A stretch of 64,000 nucleotides of DNA from Owenia fusiformis (GCA_903813345.2 CAIIXF020000001.1:17691915-17755914); one strand, 5' to 3'; positions 24,501-36,972 are shown, counted from the stretch's first letter. Translations and numbers: made by a program. The notes: generated by a model not told the origin, from the sequence alone.

Positions 24501-26182
24501 CTCTCGAACGGGGACATGGGACAGCTGAATAATAGTGACCTTTGAAACACGAATTGAGTCGATCAGCGCCGATCAGCGCCTTACTTTTGTTCTTTAACTA
24601 TGTCATACATCATTTTCATCCTTCCGTGCAAGTATTGGAGCGCTGTAGTACTTCCTTTTCGACCAAGACTTGTAATTGTTAGTCGAGTGAAAGTTTCTTT
24701 TCTGCCCAATTCCAATATGGCGTTTTCTGCTCGGACATTTTCGTAAATCTCCGGAGGTTGTCCGAACCTAACTCATTCTCAAAATTCATTTCGTTCGTTG
24801 CGTATCTCGCTCCTAGCAGACCGCCATATTGTAAATGGGTCGAAAAAAACATCCACTCGACGAACAATTTACAAGTCTTGATCGAAAAAGAAGTATTTCA
24901 GCGCTCCAATACTTGCACGGATTGATGATACCGACGGAAGACACAGTTAGAGACCAAAAGTAAGCCACTGATCGACGCTGATCGACTCAATTCGTGTTTC
25001 AAGGGTCACTATTATTCAGCTACCCAAATGCGCCGTGGGAAAGCTATTATATCAAAATCCACATAGCTTTCGCAGTAAGTAAGGTATGTATTATTGTTTG
25101 TTTTAGTCTAGCTTTTATGAGCCTTCCGTCACTAGACACTTCCCCACAAGGTCTAGTATTCTTTTCGTTCAACAACTTAAACCAAGTCTTAATTATTTCC
25201 TATTGGTTCAACAAGTTTAAAGTTAATCCAGCTTATTCATTAATCTGACTTTTAATAGTTACTGCTGGGGCCGGATTAATGTAAGTTACATCCGAGGTAT
25301 GTTTTTATAGGTCGCAACTTTTGGATTGATGGAAACCAATTTCCCTCAATAGTGCTACAGATACTTGACGATAATATAAAAACTACTAAAATGAAACGAT
25401 TCCACGTAACAATGTTTTATTTTGTAGCATTATTATGGTGAAATATAGATCGTCAAGCCTTTATAAAGAGGATTTTTCATTTTGACACAATTTTGCATTT
25501 TATTTGTGAAATTCCCAGATTTTCTTTTTGTTTAATAGAAAATTGATATCTTGATTTACCTATCAGATATTAGTATAAATCATGGCCTTATGGAATGTCC
25601 TGTAAATAAAGCATAACTAAACGGAAATATACTAGTATTAATAAGTATTTTTTTAATTCCACGATAGAAAATATTGAATCTACCAGGTTGGCAAGGGCCA
25701 AAGCAATTTTAAAACAAAACAATCAATTTCCAGGTGCAACGTACAAGTTCTACCTAGCGTTTGAAAATTCTGATTGTCGAGACTACGTCACTGAGAAGGT
25801 ATGGAAGAATTCATTTTTGATGAACACAGTTCCGATAGTGCGTGGATACTACAGCAATTTCAAGTCAATCCTACCACCAGGCTCATATATTCACACCAAC
25901 GAGTTCCCAAATCCCAAAGCACTTGCGAAATACCTGAAATACTTGGACAAGAACCACACAGCTTATAATGAATACTTGATGAATAATGAATACAAATGGA
26001 GGCTTACATACAAAATTGATAGTACATCTTCTAAAAGAAATTGGGGAAATGGTTTGTGCAGAAAATTACACGAAACGAAGGGACAAACCAAAACATATAA
26101 AAATATTTGGAAAGAGTTTTACTCATTTGACAATAATTGCTACAATTATTATGATATTCCTCTCAACAAGTTTGACAAATAA
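21535..26182 (+). CDS. Alpha-1,3-fucosyltransferase (GT10 family), complete, three exons
   Basis: Coding exons are 21535-22140, 24239-24452 and 25668-26182. They total 1335 bp and give 444 residues. Splice signals are GTAAGT at 22141, TTACAG before 24239, GTATGT at 24453 and GATAG before 25668, with phases 0 and 1 that agree across each junction. Residues about 5-25 form a single N-terminal signal anchor, so this is a type II Golgi membrane enzyme. The N-terminal GT10 domain holds WSKCMGH and ends in FNFTMTTRLDSDY. The catalytic half has KPVAWIASHHC (220-230), VDAYGGCG (249-256) and the family hallmark YLAFENSDCRDYVTEKVW (302-319). The reaction known for the family is transfer of fucose from GDP-fucose to GlcNAc of N- or O-glycans. 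Which acceptor it uses (Lewis type or core alpha1,3) cannot be told from sequence. The last junction is the least certain: a second AG at 25686 would break the frame. Confidence 0.93.
22298..22751. repeat. 43-bp minisatellite, about 11 copies, in fucosyltransferase intron 1
   Basis: GGGCTATATTGTAGTTGTCT starts units at 22298, 22340, 22383, 22426, 22469, 22512, 22555, 22598, 22641, 22684 and 22727; the last copy is cut short. The first seven copies read GTAGTTGTCTTGAAGG and the last four read GTTGTTGTCTTGAATG, with variants. The array therefore has two sequence blocks and grew in at least two steps. Confidence 0.95.
24518..25024. mobile_element. Long-TIR non-autonomous element in fucosyltransferase intron 2
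   Basis: About 190-bp inverted arms (24523-24715 and 24834-25021) begin AGCTGAATAATAGTGACC and stay alignable throughout, with scattered mismatches and small indels. A central loop of about 120 bp contains no gene. Frames that cross it are reads through the palindrome. It starts 66 bp after the exon 2 donor, so the host gene tolerates it inside the intron. A target duplication is not evident. Confidence 0.85.
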
Positions 26183-26267
26183 GTTAAGACCTTACTTAAA
26201 GCACCTTACTTAATGTTCCAAACAATCGCATCAAATGTTCAACAAAATAATGAAAACAAGTTTACGG

Positions 26268-26273
26268 AATAAA
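26268..26273 (+). terminator. Polyadenylation signal of the fucosyltransferase gene
   Basis: AATAAA 85 bp after the stop codon, in an A-rich context; the first canonical signal downstream of the coding region. The exact cleavage site is unknown. Confidence 0.55.
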
Positions 26274-26446
26274 AAGCTATGACACATGTTAACAATTGTA
26301 TATTAGAGTAGGAGGGAAATTAGTGCAACAGATTTCAGACAGTCATATGTTTGGCTACTTTCTGAGGATTCAAACAGATGCATATGTCATATGCCAATGC
26401 ATTACCTCCAGGAAAAGCACTTCTAGAGATGATAAAATAATTTCGA

Positions 26447-26662
26447 CTTTGAGACTGGGCAGATGCAAACAACCCATCCACATGGATATCTTTAAAATCC
26501 CTGTAGGAATTACTTATTTCTTAAAAGTGGTTAATTGTGTGTCAAAACACAACATATTGATGCAACAAAAATTAAAAAGCAGGGGTGGAAGGAGGTGGAA
26601 ATCAGAACAAGATTTCAGAAAAAACATGTGGATGGGTTGTTTGCACCTCCCCTGTCTCAGAG
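26447..26662. mobile_element. 216-bp MITE (TGCAAACAACCCATCCACATG arms)
   Basis: About 36-bp terminal inverted repeats. The left arm contains GCAAACAACCCATCCACATG at about 26464-26483, and the right arm is its exact complement at about 26625-26644; the outer GAGAC words also pair. It lies just downstream of the fucosyltransferase gene. Short frames on both strands are artefacts of the palindrome. Confidence 0.8.
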
Positions 26663-26854
26663 GCCTACCATATGGACCTGTTTGAGCCATATGCACCTTT
26701 TTGAGTCAGTCATGGTTTATGTTAAAGTAACACACAGACGATGTATCTATAATCTAAAACCCCAAAAAGCAATAGATGTGACTATATGTTATATAGAAAG
26801 AGATGTAAAAATATATTATGGGCCAGAGATCAATAAAAAAAGACAATAATCTTT

Positions 26855-26910
26855 GCCATGACCGGGATTCGAACCACCAACTTTTAGTCGGACCGCTGCA
26901 CCAGATTAAT
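26855..26910 (-). repeat. tRNA-like pol III promoter remnant (probable SINE head)
   Basis: On the minus strand a B-box GGTTCGAATCC (26875-26865) follows an A-box-like TGGTGCAGCGG (26903-26893). The gap between them is shorter than in a real tRNA gene, and the acceptor stem does not pair, so this is not a functional tRNA. A tRNA-derived SINE fragment is the likely explanation. Its body and tail were not delimited. Confidence 0.4.
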
Positions 26911-27548
26911 AAAAATAGTCAACAACATGGTAATCATATACCGTCATGTCTTAATTTTAAATGTTATTTATTTTATTTTGAATATAGTTTCAAATATCAA
27001 CGTATTGAAACTTCATCTTCAAGCTTTTAAAGAATGTTAACAAACATAAGGTCTACATGATGAATCAAATAAAATAATGCATGCAGTTGTCATATTCGAA
27101 AAAAGAAATAGTAGTCATGTGTCACTTATCCTAGATCGACGTATGACTAAGTCTTTCAGAGAGATACATTGCATATGGTAATCAGTGTATTCTGAAATTA
27201 TTTCCACAAAAATGGAATACTAGAAGAATTATAAGACAAAAAAAGTAACATCAAGAAAAACGAAGATTTGTATCGTTCTTGTTTTACCCAATATTTTGCC
27301 TACCACTTAAGTTTTCCTTGATATGGAACCAGTCCATTCAATTTTCTTTATTGGTCTCTAGTAGCAAATCCATCCCACTGCTTCAATTTTACACAAGGCA
27401 TTGACATGCAAAATGTTAACCACCAATCATAGTTACAACGCCACACCTGGTTTTCAATATAAATAGCATAATAGTAGGTGGGTTAAATACATTTGAACTT
27501 CATTTTATGATGCAAATGTTCCATTTGGTATGGGAGTACCTTAGGGCA

Positions 27549-27655
27549 ATAGAGATTGTAAGGAATAGATTGGTACGTCAATTGTACATGTTGCTTGTAA
27601 TTTTGTCACCCCCATAATTATAATCTGATTCTGCCTTTATACATGACAGTATAGA
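27549..27655 (+). repeat. Dispersed repeat family R1, partial copy
   Basis: TTGTAAGGAATAGATTGG through TCTGATTCTGCCTTTA matches the end of the copies at 44524-44885 and 49836-50155. There is no coding sequence. It is probably the terminal piece of an unclassified non-coding element. Confidence 0.65.
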
Positions 27656-27659
27656 ATGT

Positions 27660-28405
27660 GAATCTATCTTTCCATGTTCGTTTTGACTCAGATACTCGTC
27701 ATCCAAGAAATAACGGAGCCTCTTTAATAACTTGCAATTAATATGCACCTGCAATGGTAGTGCAACTTTAGTTGATGCAATGGACCATACATAAGAGAGG
27801 AATGTGATAAATAGAAACCACCCAGGACAGACACTCCAGTGGTGAGAACGTGTCAGAAACCTTCTGGCGAGCGAAAATCTTATCTCCTCCCACCAAATCA
27901 TACATATTGCCCCTGTTTTGGTCTTCCACTATTCCCCGGGTTAGTGTGTTATTAAGCTCCCCAACCAACTAACCAACCAATCAATTGCCTTAACCCAGGC
28001 CAGACAACAGTGATCAGCCACCACTCCCCGCACTTGCGAAGAAACGTGAAATTATCTAAGCTTGTATCTTGCTAGAGTCTTTCCTGGTAACACCGAGATC
28101 AGTACATACAGTAGAGACACTACAAAGTGTCTGAATACTGGCTTGATGGCAGTGACTGGATAGTAGGCCTTACCACGGTGTTACAGCATGACGGTTACGT
28201 TTTTGCGGTAACGATAGAAAAAAATGGCGGATGGGAAAGGCAGCATGTCCTCTTTCTCGCCTGTAGGCAATATTCACAGATGAGGTTTCCTTTTAATATG
28301 TAGATATTTATCTCTTGATAATTGTCTCTTGATAATTTGAGGAGATTTGTTTGTGTGTTAATCTGCTTGATTGCTTATTTGTTTTATGTAGTGGTTCTTA
28401 CTATA
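27660..28405. other. Intergenic, nothing recognised
   Basis: Contains a short (AACC)n-like tract at about 27958-27984. No gene is supported. Frames at 27578-27968 on the minus strand have no family motif. Confidence 0.35.
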
Positions 28406-28409
28406 AAGC

Positions 28410-29059
28410 ACGGTGGTCTGTCTGCCTGCCAACATGTCGTTCAGGCTGTAAGCCTGTCGTTCTGACTGCCAGCCTATCGGTCTGCCAGGCTGTCCGTCTG
28501 TCACCCTGTCGGTCTGCCAGCCTACCGGCATATCGGTCTGTCGTTCTGTCTGCCAGGCTGTCGTTCTGTCTGCCAGCCTGTCGGTCTGCCAGCCTGCCAA
28601 CATGCCGGTCTGTCAGCCTGCCAGCCTGTTGTTCTGTCTGCCAGCCTGTGGTTCTGTCTGCCAGCATGTCGTTCTGTCTGCCAGCCTGTCGGTCTGTCAG
28701 CCTGCCAACATGCCGGTCTGTCAGCCTGCCAGCCTGTTGTTCTGTCTGCCAGCCTGTGGTTCTGTCTGCCAGGCTGTCGTTCTGTCTGCCAGCCTGTCGG
28801 TCTGCCAGCCTGCCAACATGCCGGTCTGTCAGCCTGTCAGCCTGTTGTTCTGTCTGCCAGCCTGTGGTTCTGTCTGCCAGCATGTCGTTCTGTCTGCCAG
28901 CCTGTCGGTCTGTCAGCCTGCCGACATGCCGGTCTGTCAGCCTGCCAGCCTGTTGTTCTGTCTGCCAGCATGGTTCTGTCTGCCAGCATGTCGTTCTGTC
29001 TGCCAGCCTGTCGGACTGCCAGCCTGTCGGTCTGCCAACCTGCCGGTCTGTCATGATCA

Positions 29060-29098
<39 letters not shown>

Positions 29099-29175
29099 CG
29101 TCCGTCCGTCCGTCCGTCCGTCCGTCCGTCTGTCCGCCCGCCCGCCCGCCCGCCTACCCGCCCGCCCGCCTGTCT
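28410..29175. repeat. Tetranucleotide-based array with 108-bp higher-order period
   Basis: From 28410 to about 29055 the sequence is a degenerate (CTGN)n track made of blocks like GTCTGCCAGCCT. The marker C(A/G)ACATGCCGG recurs at 28598, 28706, 28814 and 28922, an exact 108-bp higher-order period. It then passes into clean (GTCT)n to about 29090, (CCGT)n to about 29130 and (CCCG)n to about 29165. Long open frames exist on both strands only because the repeat lacks stop triplets. They are Cys/Leu/Ser- or Gln/Thr/Asp-rich and not genes. Confidence 0.9.
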
Positions 29176-29366
29176 GTCTACAGTAGGTCAGCCTACTTTT
29201 TTTCGTTCATGAAGTATTATCTTTCTCAATCCTAAGTTTCGGGCTCAAACAAATTTGAAAAATTTGGATTTTTTTGTTTTATTTTAAATTTTTTCAAAAA
29301 ATAATTTGAAAGAAATTAAAAGAAAAAAAATGCGACAAAAATTTGAACAAAAAAAGAATTTTGATT

Positions 29367-30305
29367 AAAAAGTGATATTCGATGGTTTGGGACATTTTTT
29401 GCTAAAATATGATATCTTAATCCACATATCAAATATATATCTTCACGTGATATTCGATCTATATCCTTGCAACCATGGGATAATATAGGAATATCTTATG
29501 GTTTTGTAAAAATATCATTTATATCCATGAGTGGAGATATGATATCTTCACGAGTGAGCGCAGTTGATGAGTGACGATATTGATATCAATGAATGGATAT
29601 AAATGATATTTTTTAAAACCAATGGATTGTCCGTTTATCCCAGGGAAATCATTACCCATTAATGTCCATGAGTGGATATATGATATCTTCACAAGTGAGC
29701 GCAGTGAATGAGAAAAGATATTGATATCCATGAGTGGATATAAATTATATTTTTTCAAAACCATAGGATTGTCCGCACATACATATATATCCCCGCTGTA
29801 TATCTCTCGCTCCAATATTCCGGGGAAAACGTTTTTGTCCAGTGTAGAAACAGTCGATTTTTTATATGTTATATCTTGCAAAAGCGAAACTGTCAAAATG
29901 GATGCAGCAGACGGTAGCATTTCTTTTGACCAGAATGTTGATGTTTTTTCCAAAATAATGAGAATGAGAACACTTTAAAAAACAAATCTGCACTATTGGT
30001 GTCCTAAAAACCGCACTCATGAAATCTTACTTGTCATGAGATAAATCAGTTATGCGATGCTCGGTTTTTAATATGGGGTATATCCCTCGGGAAATATGAT
30101 ATCTTACCTCGGACCGTCCGGGCCCTCGGTAAGATATCTATATTCCCCTTAGCAAGATAGGATATATCCCAAATACAGAACCTCCCATAACCCTCATTTA
30201 TCCCATGGTTGCAAGAATATAGATCGAATATCACCTGAAGATATATTTGATATGTGGATCAAGATATCATATTTTAGCAAAAAACAACCATCGAATATCA
30301 CTTTT
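29367..30305. mobile_element. 939-bp inverted-repeat element rich in GATATC
   Basis: The left arm (AAAAGTGATATTCGATGG... to CCATGGGATAA near 29480) is matched in inverse by the right arm (TTATCCCATGG near 30200 to AATATCACTTTT at 30305), about 115 bp. Between them lies a tandem duplication of about 141 bp (copies from 29524 and 29665), each containing TATGATATCTTCAC and AGTGAGCGCAG. Further loose copies of AGTGATATT(C/T)GATGG follow to about 30410. A piece at 30058-30190 resembles 58831-58890. There is no coding capacity. Confidence 0.75.
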
Positions 30306-30419
30306 GAAACCATCGAATCTCACTTTTTCATATTAGAAAATTTGAAACCATCGAGTATCACTTTTTATATTAAAAGTGATATTCCATGGTTTCAAAAGTG
30401 ATATTTGATGGTTTCGATT

Positions 30420-32820
30420 TTTTAAAATTTCGTATACTTTACATCAAACAACTGATCAACAGAACAAAGCAGTCTGGCATGTAAAGGAGAAAGTGAAATA
30501 GTCTAGTCTGCCGGAACAGTATGGCTTTCACATAAGTGATACAATAATGGCAATACGAATTGCTATTATTTCATACTTGAAATTATCTGCAACTTTACCC
30601 ATAGGATTCGTTATTTATTGAACCATAGCACATACACAGCTATTCGACAGATATGTTACTTTTAAATTAGTAACATAAATAAACAGCACATTGCTTTTTT
30701 AGTCATTTATCAATGGTTCAAAACTCACGTTCCAACCAACCTGTAAAGTGCCAAATTCACGTCTTGCCGCTCGTGTAAAATGAATGAGACCGTGAAATTA
30801 ATAGTACATAGTTATGTAATACTGATCTCACTCACAATCTTTCGCGTACAGGTTCACAACAAGACGACAAATACGCCCGGCGCTGTTGAATTTACACGTC
30901 AACGGGATTATAAAACAAGTCAGACGTGTCGAATGGAGCATAAAGTTACATGATTTGTTGCGCGCGCATCATGTTTCACGTACAGGTACACGTACAGGTT
31001 ACTATTTGGTGCAATCTTAAGGTCTCTATTATCAGCTGCAGACCTACCGACTGAGATATCCAAGTTAATAATTTTTGGTCTATTCTCGTGTTTTCTCAGT
31101 ACATGTGCCTCAGAACTACTCAAAATATTAACTGTAAGTAAACTGTGTATAAACAAGGCATAACATGACAAATCCAGAACAGGAGCGTGGTGTATATCGT
31201 AAATAATAAGGTTTCAAACGCAATGCCGTTAGACGACTGCGTATGACTTCTACCGAATTCTATTGACGGTGACGAATTGTATTAGTTGTACATAAGATAT
31301 TTAGCGGACGGTTACGTGCGTGTACATCTGTCAAGTCAAGGTTGCTAGATCTGATAGCCTCTTTCCATGTTATTGTTATAATGGGTAAGAAATGGAATAT
31401 TGAATTTCCTATATATGTTTTCAGGACTCGCAAGAGACGCTCTTGTTTCAGCCTCTATAAGGCAAGGAAAAAACTGTCGCTTGTTTCATTTATGAAACCG
31501 ATGAATGTGTAAAAGATAGCAATGGAGAGCTGGGCAAAAGAAGATTTGAGATCAAGTACTGATGAAGATGACAAAGTTAATAACAATGAATCTGGGTTTC
31601 ATATTTGAATCAGGTTCGCGTAACCGTCAATCAATTTACGTTACGTTACCGCAAATTCAAAATACATTATTCGGTCATTCCACATATAAGGAGACATTTA
31701 AGGTTCCAAACTTTTGAAAAATGAACTCCGTTTCATTGCATTCATTTTAAGATTTTGATTTTGTTTTATGTATCCTCTATAGAATCCCAAAGTTTTGGCA
31801 TTTTAACGTTTATATATCAAAAGTTACACTATTTTGAAAATAAGAGGTGTAAAATTATAAAAAGCGTATAGTTTAAGATTCGTTCTCGATACCTCTTTTA
31901 TTCTATGGAGATTTTAGCTAACTTGATATGCGATGTCTTCCTCTGGTAATCTCTATTCTATAGATCACTAAGGAACAAAACTATAAATTGCATTTGGGAA
32001 ATCACTAATCATTTTAATCAAGAAATAACATAAATTTACGTTGTAATGCATAAATGCAGTCGCTTCTCAAAAAAATTATTTTACAAAACGCAACACTGTC
32101 ATGTATTCTCATGATGTTTAACACAACATGTGAAAAGTTATTTTGGGCATACAATGAAACTATGAGATTTCGCTTTCAAATCATCATATATTTGTATGTG
32201 GCAAAGACATCTAGTAATAATCAGAAATAAGTTAAACTTGTCAGTGCAAAACAACGTCGCTTAAAGTGAAAATTGACGCAATTGTTAATCCACCGAATCT
32301 TTCTCGTATATGTCTTAAAAAACAAGCTCCTGTCCATTGTATTGTCACCATAAACCATTTTATATCTTTTAATAGAGATAAAAAAATTACTTTGAAAATA
32401 ATAACGTATCTTAATATCATTATGAAAACATTTTAACTCGATCAATATCATTTATTTATTTGTTTAGAAGAATATAAACTCTTGATATGACCAACTACAA
32501 ATAAAAAACAACTTCTTAAGCAACAAAACATAAAATGCTTCATATATAATAGCAGAGGCAAATGAAAGGGAACGTCGCTTAAATCTAAGACATTTCGTTC
32601 CTTTACAAATGTCAAATGTTAACTTCGCCGGAATAAGGCTTTAGCCAACGTTTTCACTAGATGTGCTCCACTTTTGCAAGATCAATTGCATGTCACTGGC
32701 GGCGATTTTCATCATCTTATTTCAATTGTTTTCCATTTAGCTCAGCACGGGGCACATAGTATCGTCTTCTTCTGATACGTTCCTTTTCAAGGTATTTTTG
32801 ACCCTCAATTCTTTTCTTTC
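30420..32820. other. Intergenic, no gene seen
   Basis: No supported coding region. Small frames (for example 30920-31171 and 32221-32451 on the minus strand) show no family features. A word like GGTCATTCCACATATAAG near 31673 appears in inverse near 41286, suggesting related decayed ends, but I could not define an element. Confidence 0.3.
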
Positions 32821-32825
32821 TCTAC

Positions 32826-33290
32826 AGTGCGTATCACAAAAACGCAACAGATTGTTATCTTGGAAAAACACAAAACCAGTGATAACAGCATTGATTTCAT
32901 TCAATTCACCAAAGCTATGTGTCTCCTCTTTACAATGATATATCATTCATTGATATTTGGTCATGGTCAGGTGAGTAATCATTCCATTTGAAAAGTGGGC
33001 CAAAATTAGCTTCGGGCCAAGTTATAAACATTGCAAAAGTCAGTGTACGGAGCCCGATGCAATATTGGACGAAAACATAAAACCAATGCTGACTGCATCC
33101 TTTTAATTCAATGTACCAAAAAGCCAAATTACTCCTCTTTGCAATGAAATATCATTCATTCACAGGGAGTCACCTCTGTCCGAATAATCATTAATTTTGC
33201 AAAGTGGGGCAAAATTTAACTCGGACCCAAGTTTAAAACATTGCAAAAGCCAGTACAAGGGGCATAGGGGCTATTGGAAGAAGGTGTGAC
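32826..33290. repeat. Dispersed repeat family R2, two adjacent copies
   Basis: Copy 1 (about 32826-33060) contains GCGTATCACAAAAACGCAAC, ATATCATTCATTG and CAAGTTATAAACATTGC. Copy 2 (about 33080-33270) repeats the second half with ATATCATTCATTC and CAAGTTTAAAACATTGC. A third copy lies in reverse orientation at about 39850-40100. Probably fragments of a transposable element of unknown class; no coding sequence. Confidence 0.65.
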
Positions 33291-33299
33291 AGGTATGGA

Positions 33300-36030
33300 A
33301 TAGACAGTAAAGTGTTCATACTCACAGTCGCTCGGCAGGTCAGAGAAATGTCTTTACTTTTGTTTTTCTGCGCATGATTTTTGAGCTTCTACTTCCGGAA
33401 ATGATCGATGATTTATTTGCTCTAAAATCACCCCTAAATAGTCACCAATGAATACAATTCCTATAAGATACGTCTTAAGAATGAATTGAAGCATATTTTA
33501 AGCCCAAATATTTGTAAATATATCGATCGTATCAAGTGTGGTTGGCGATCAAAAAAATATTTCGAAAAATCGAGACTTGTTTTTTATGAAGTTCGTCGAT
33601 GTTTTAAGTGGAACAGAAATTATTTTTTCACAGAAACATAGCAACAAGCCCAATGAATCAGAATAACTTGGAAAAACATCCTCATTTCAGATGGCCCGGC
33701 TATGATACGCTTTTTCCCTCGGATATTTTATCATTTTTCGAAAAATCCAATATGGCGGCCGACGAAGAAAGTGAGAACAACCCGATTAAGAATTTTTTTC
33801 CTGAATAACTTCTCCAATCTGCGTTTAATGTAATGATTAGAGGAACACTTTATACAGGATAGGGTACGCATTGTTATTTTAACACTGAAGATAATGAAAA
33901 CGCCAGAATATAGACAGTTGAACTGTGTCGAATGCCTTCTGAAAGTCAAAGTATGCCTTGTTTTCTTTCTTCAAATCATGGGCTTTCAAGAGATTGCAAT
34001 GTATTCTTGCAGGTCTAGGATCAGAATAATATTTTCCCCAACATATTGGTTTTCAAGTCGCAGAGTAGTCCTGTTTGATCATATTGAATACTTTTTTGTA
34101 ATACTGATATGATTTTTACTGCTATGATCTAAAATTAATTAAAATAATTATGATTATAATTTAGCGATATTTGTAACTTTTTTACAGGGCACGCAAGAAA
34201 TCAGCATTATCAATAAAGTTAATATTATCGCTGGTACTGATAATTTTGATAGTATTCCTATTAGCAATAAATTCGATAATTATCAATAATCGACAAGTTA
34301 TCAAAATTATCTGCTATTGTCTGATAATTCTAAATTCACTTTGTCCATTTTCTTATAAACTGAATAACTTGGGCTTCGGGCAAAATAGATTTTTCAGATT
34401 TAGACAAAATCAGATTGAGTAAAACTTTTATCAATTTTGATAAAAACTCCGATTGAAATAACATTGGCTCTGGAAAATAAGGAAGTAAAAGTGACTTCCA
34501 TACCAACGTCAACCAATGAGATCTACATGAACTTTTTATATGATCAAATATTGTCTTGTCAGAAGTTCAGAACTCCAAATGGTATTTAGTCTTGGCCCTA
34601 GACCATGGTTATTCACAAATAATGGAAACTATAGAGGACTATACACCAACCATGTCAACAGCTAGTACTTTGTCTATCATATGGGTCATGTCTACATTCA
34701 TCACTGGGCCTACAGTCCAATCTAACTAGTTTTTTCCAATGATTTATGATCAGCATAAGTTACAACACAGCAGGATTTAGTTTCAATAGAATTATAATTG
34801 TAAAAATATATTAACAGTATAAGTTTCATGAAAAATAAATACATAGAGATATTTCCATATGCTGACGATAAATGAAAAATCTAGTCATACATTTGGGTCC
34901 CCAAAATTCAACTTAAATATAGATTAGTTTATATAAAAAAGTAATATATTTATATTGAAACATCATTAAGTAAGTCAAATATGACTTTCAATTAAAACAG
35001 GTCAATAGCATATAAAACATGAAAAAACTAAATAATTGCACTATTTAAGTTTGATAGGCTTTGTATCCAGTGAATAACAAATAATCTGTTCCAACACATC
35101 ATCACTTCCCTCTCTGATATGTTCTTTGCACCAAATGTTCTCATACTAAAGCAATATTAAAAAATTGTTTGGTTTGCTATATTAAATATCTTGATTGATC
35201 ATTGAATCTACACATATTGACCATATTCTTCACTTGCATAAATACTTTCAAGAACCCATTGCATGGATGTCATTTTGCATCTGATCCTCTAATTACTCTT
35301 ACAATGATTACAAATGCAAAATACTTCCATGTCGATAAACATATTTGTGTAGTTACACATTGTCGAAACAATTTATTGAACAAACCTATTGTAGGAGCTT
35401 ACTGCAAAACTATTGCTATAAGTAGTAGCTTCTTTATAACTTTTTCTTTAAGAATGAGTAAACAGCACCTCTCTTTTTTGTGCAATGGAATTTGGATAGG
35501 TATACAAGTAAAGAATGATTGATATATAAACAGTTCAGTTTTTTAAAGTCCATGTCATAGTTGTAATCACTCAATTCTTATTCTGCTGTTCAGTATACTT
35601 GTTGCATCTCATTAGACTTGTTGTCTTGCATTTCAGTAACTGGAAAAACAACATACTGATTTGGGTGATACTTGAAATGACAGAATATGCTTTAATAAGT
35701 TTTCAGGAAATGTTCTGATAAATGAATTTTATCACTGACAGCTAGGCTTAATTATTCTCAAAAAATTATCTGATACATAGTCTAATGGATAATATTATAG
35801 TATACAACAAAATTTAATCAAATTTATTTAGGAAACTGCATTTTTTGCTACAAAAACTATAATAGACTTTTTAGAATAAAGAAGATAAGAATAAAGACTA
35901 AAATGGAATGCTGATAGCACAATCTTGTTTCAAGCATTCTATCATTTTGTGTCCATTTTTGTACTCCTTTCATAGAATTTCTTTAGAATTGACAAACTGA
36001 CCGAAGTATATTTAATGTTCATATTTTAAC
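33300..36030. other. Intergenic, no gene seen
   Basis: No supported gene. A segment at about 33690-33715 (ATGGCCCGGCTATGATACGC) resembles one at about 38898, so both may be remnants of another repeat. 34200-34340 is locally palindromic (TGATAATTTTGATA and its complement). Frames at 33608, 33894 and 35202 have no recognisable features. Confidence 0.3.
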
Positions 36031-36046
36031 TAGCAGGCATATTCAC

Positions 36047-36158
36047 CTTGCACTCAGCAGAGATGTTAAAAGCAGCCCCTCAGCACTCTGTACACAGCAG
36101 CTGGATCTTCAGCCCCAAATGCAACACAGTATGCATCTCAGCAATGGTTAAAGCATAG
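36047..36158 (-). pseudogene. Decayed duplicate exon (unit A)
   Basis: This segment is paralogous to 36973-37090 and still has splice-like flanks (TTTTCAG before it and GTGAATAT after it on the minus strand). Relative to the intact copy it has small deletions. The first breaks the frame after LHLG, and a TGA follows in the shifted-equivalent frame. If spliced in, it would truncate the protein, so I read it as a dead exon rather than an alternative one. Confidence 0.6.
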
Positions 36159-36972
36159 CTGAAAATGAACGCTATACTGATGAAACACCACGTGAAATAA
36201 AGCATAGTACATGGAGTAGAAGCATCATCACAGGCACAAATTCACTAGACATTGACTTATTTTGACTCGTATCTAAAATGAAACTGGGGATATGTGAAAT
36301 GCCCATGAATAGTGCTTTTTCTCATTTTGCCTCACTTATTTTTGGATCCTGGCTACACCCCTGCACTTTACATCAATCGCTATGTATCACTAATTCCTAT
36401 TCAATTTCAGGGGAAGACCTGTACCATTATTTAGAAAAACAGTATTCAAATTTGCAAATTTTGGGAAATTTCAATTTCACTGCCACTTTCCAGATTTCAC
36501 AAATTTAACTTTTACTTTTCTCTCTTCAATGGATACAATACAAATGAAAAATCATGTAAAATAAAGCCAAGTAGAAGCATCATTTGCCATTGGTACAGGC
36601 ACAAGTTAAACATGTATTTTATATTCACTGCACTAGATATTGTATTTGAAATGAAACTCTGAATACGTAAAACTTGTTTTCTCAATTTCTCTCACTATTT
36701 TGGGATCCTGGCTACACCTCTGCACTTTACATAAATCACTATGTATCACTGTTTTCCCCAGATTAGTGGTAGGTTATTTCAGAAGATCAAAAGTATTCTC
36801 CCAGTATATTTTGACGCAATGCAATTCTGCGAATCTTGAGGAATCAAAATTTCACTGCCATGAATTTTGCAGATTTCATTAGTTTAAATTTCACTATGCT
36901 CTGGATCACAAAGATTTGTAAACCTACCTTTCGACCTTCACATTTTAAATACTAGGATAATGGAATATTTAC

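Noticed and set aside
25682-25688. CCAG at 25683-25686 as the fucosyltransferase exon 3 acceptor
   Set aside because: It would put the conserved FENS-containing domain out of frame with exon 2; the GATAG acceptor at 25667 keeps the frame.
26855-26910. tRNA gene on the minus strand
   Set aside because: The A and B boxes are too close together, and the acceptor and T stems do not pair, so only a tRNA-like remnant is supported.
28351-29235. 294-codon Cys/Ser/Leu-rich ORF, with overlapping long frames in other frames and on the other strand
   Set aside because: All arise from one stop-free tetranucleotide repeat; several frames are open at once, so none is evidence of a gene.
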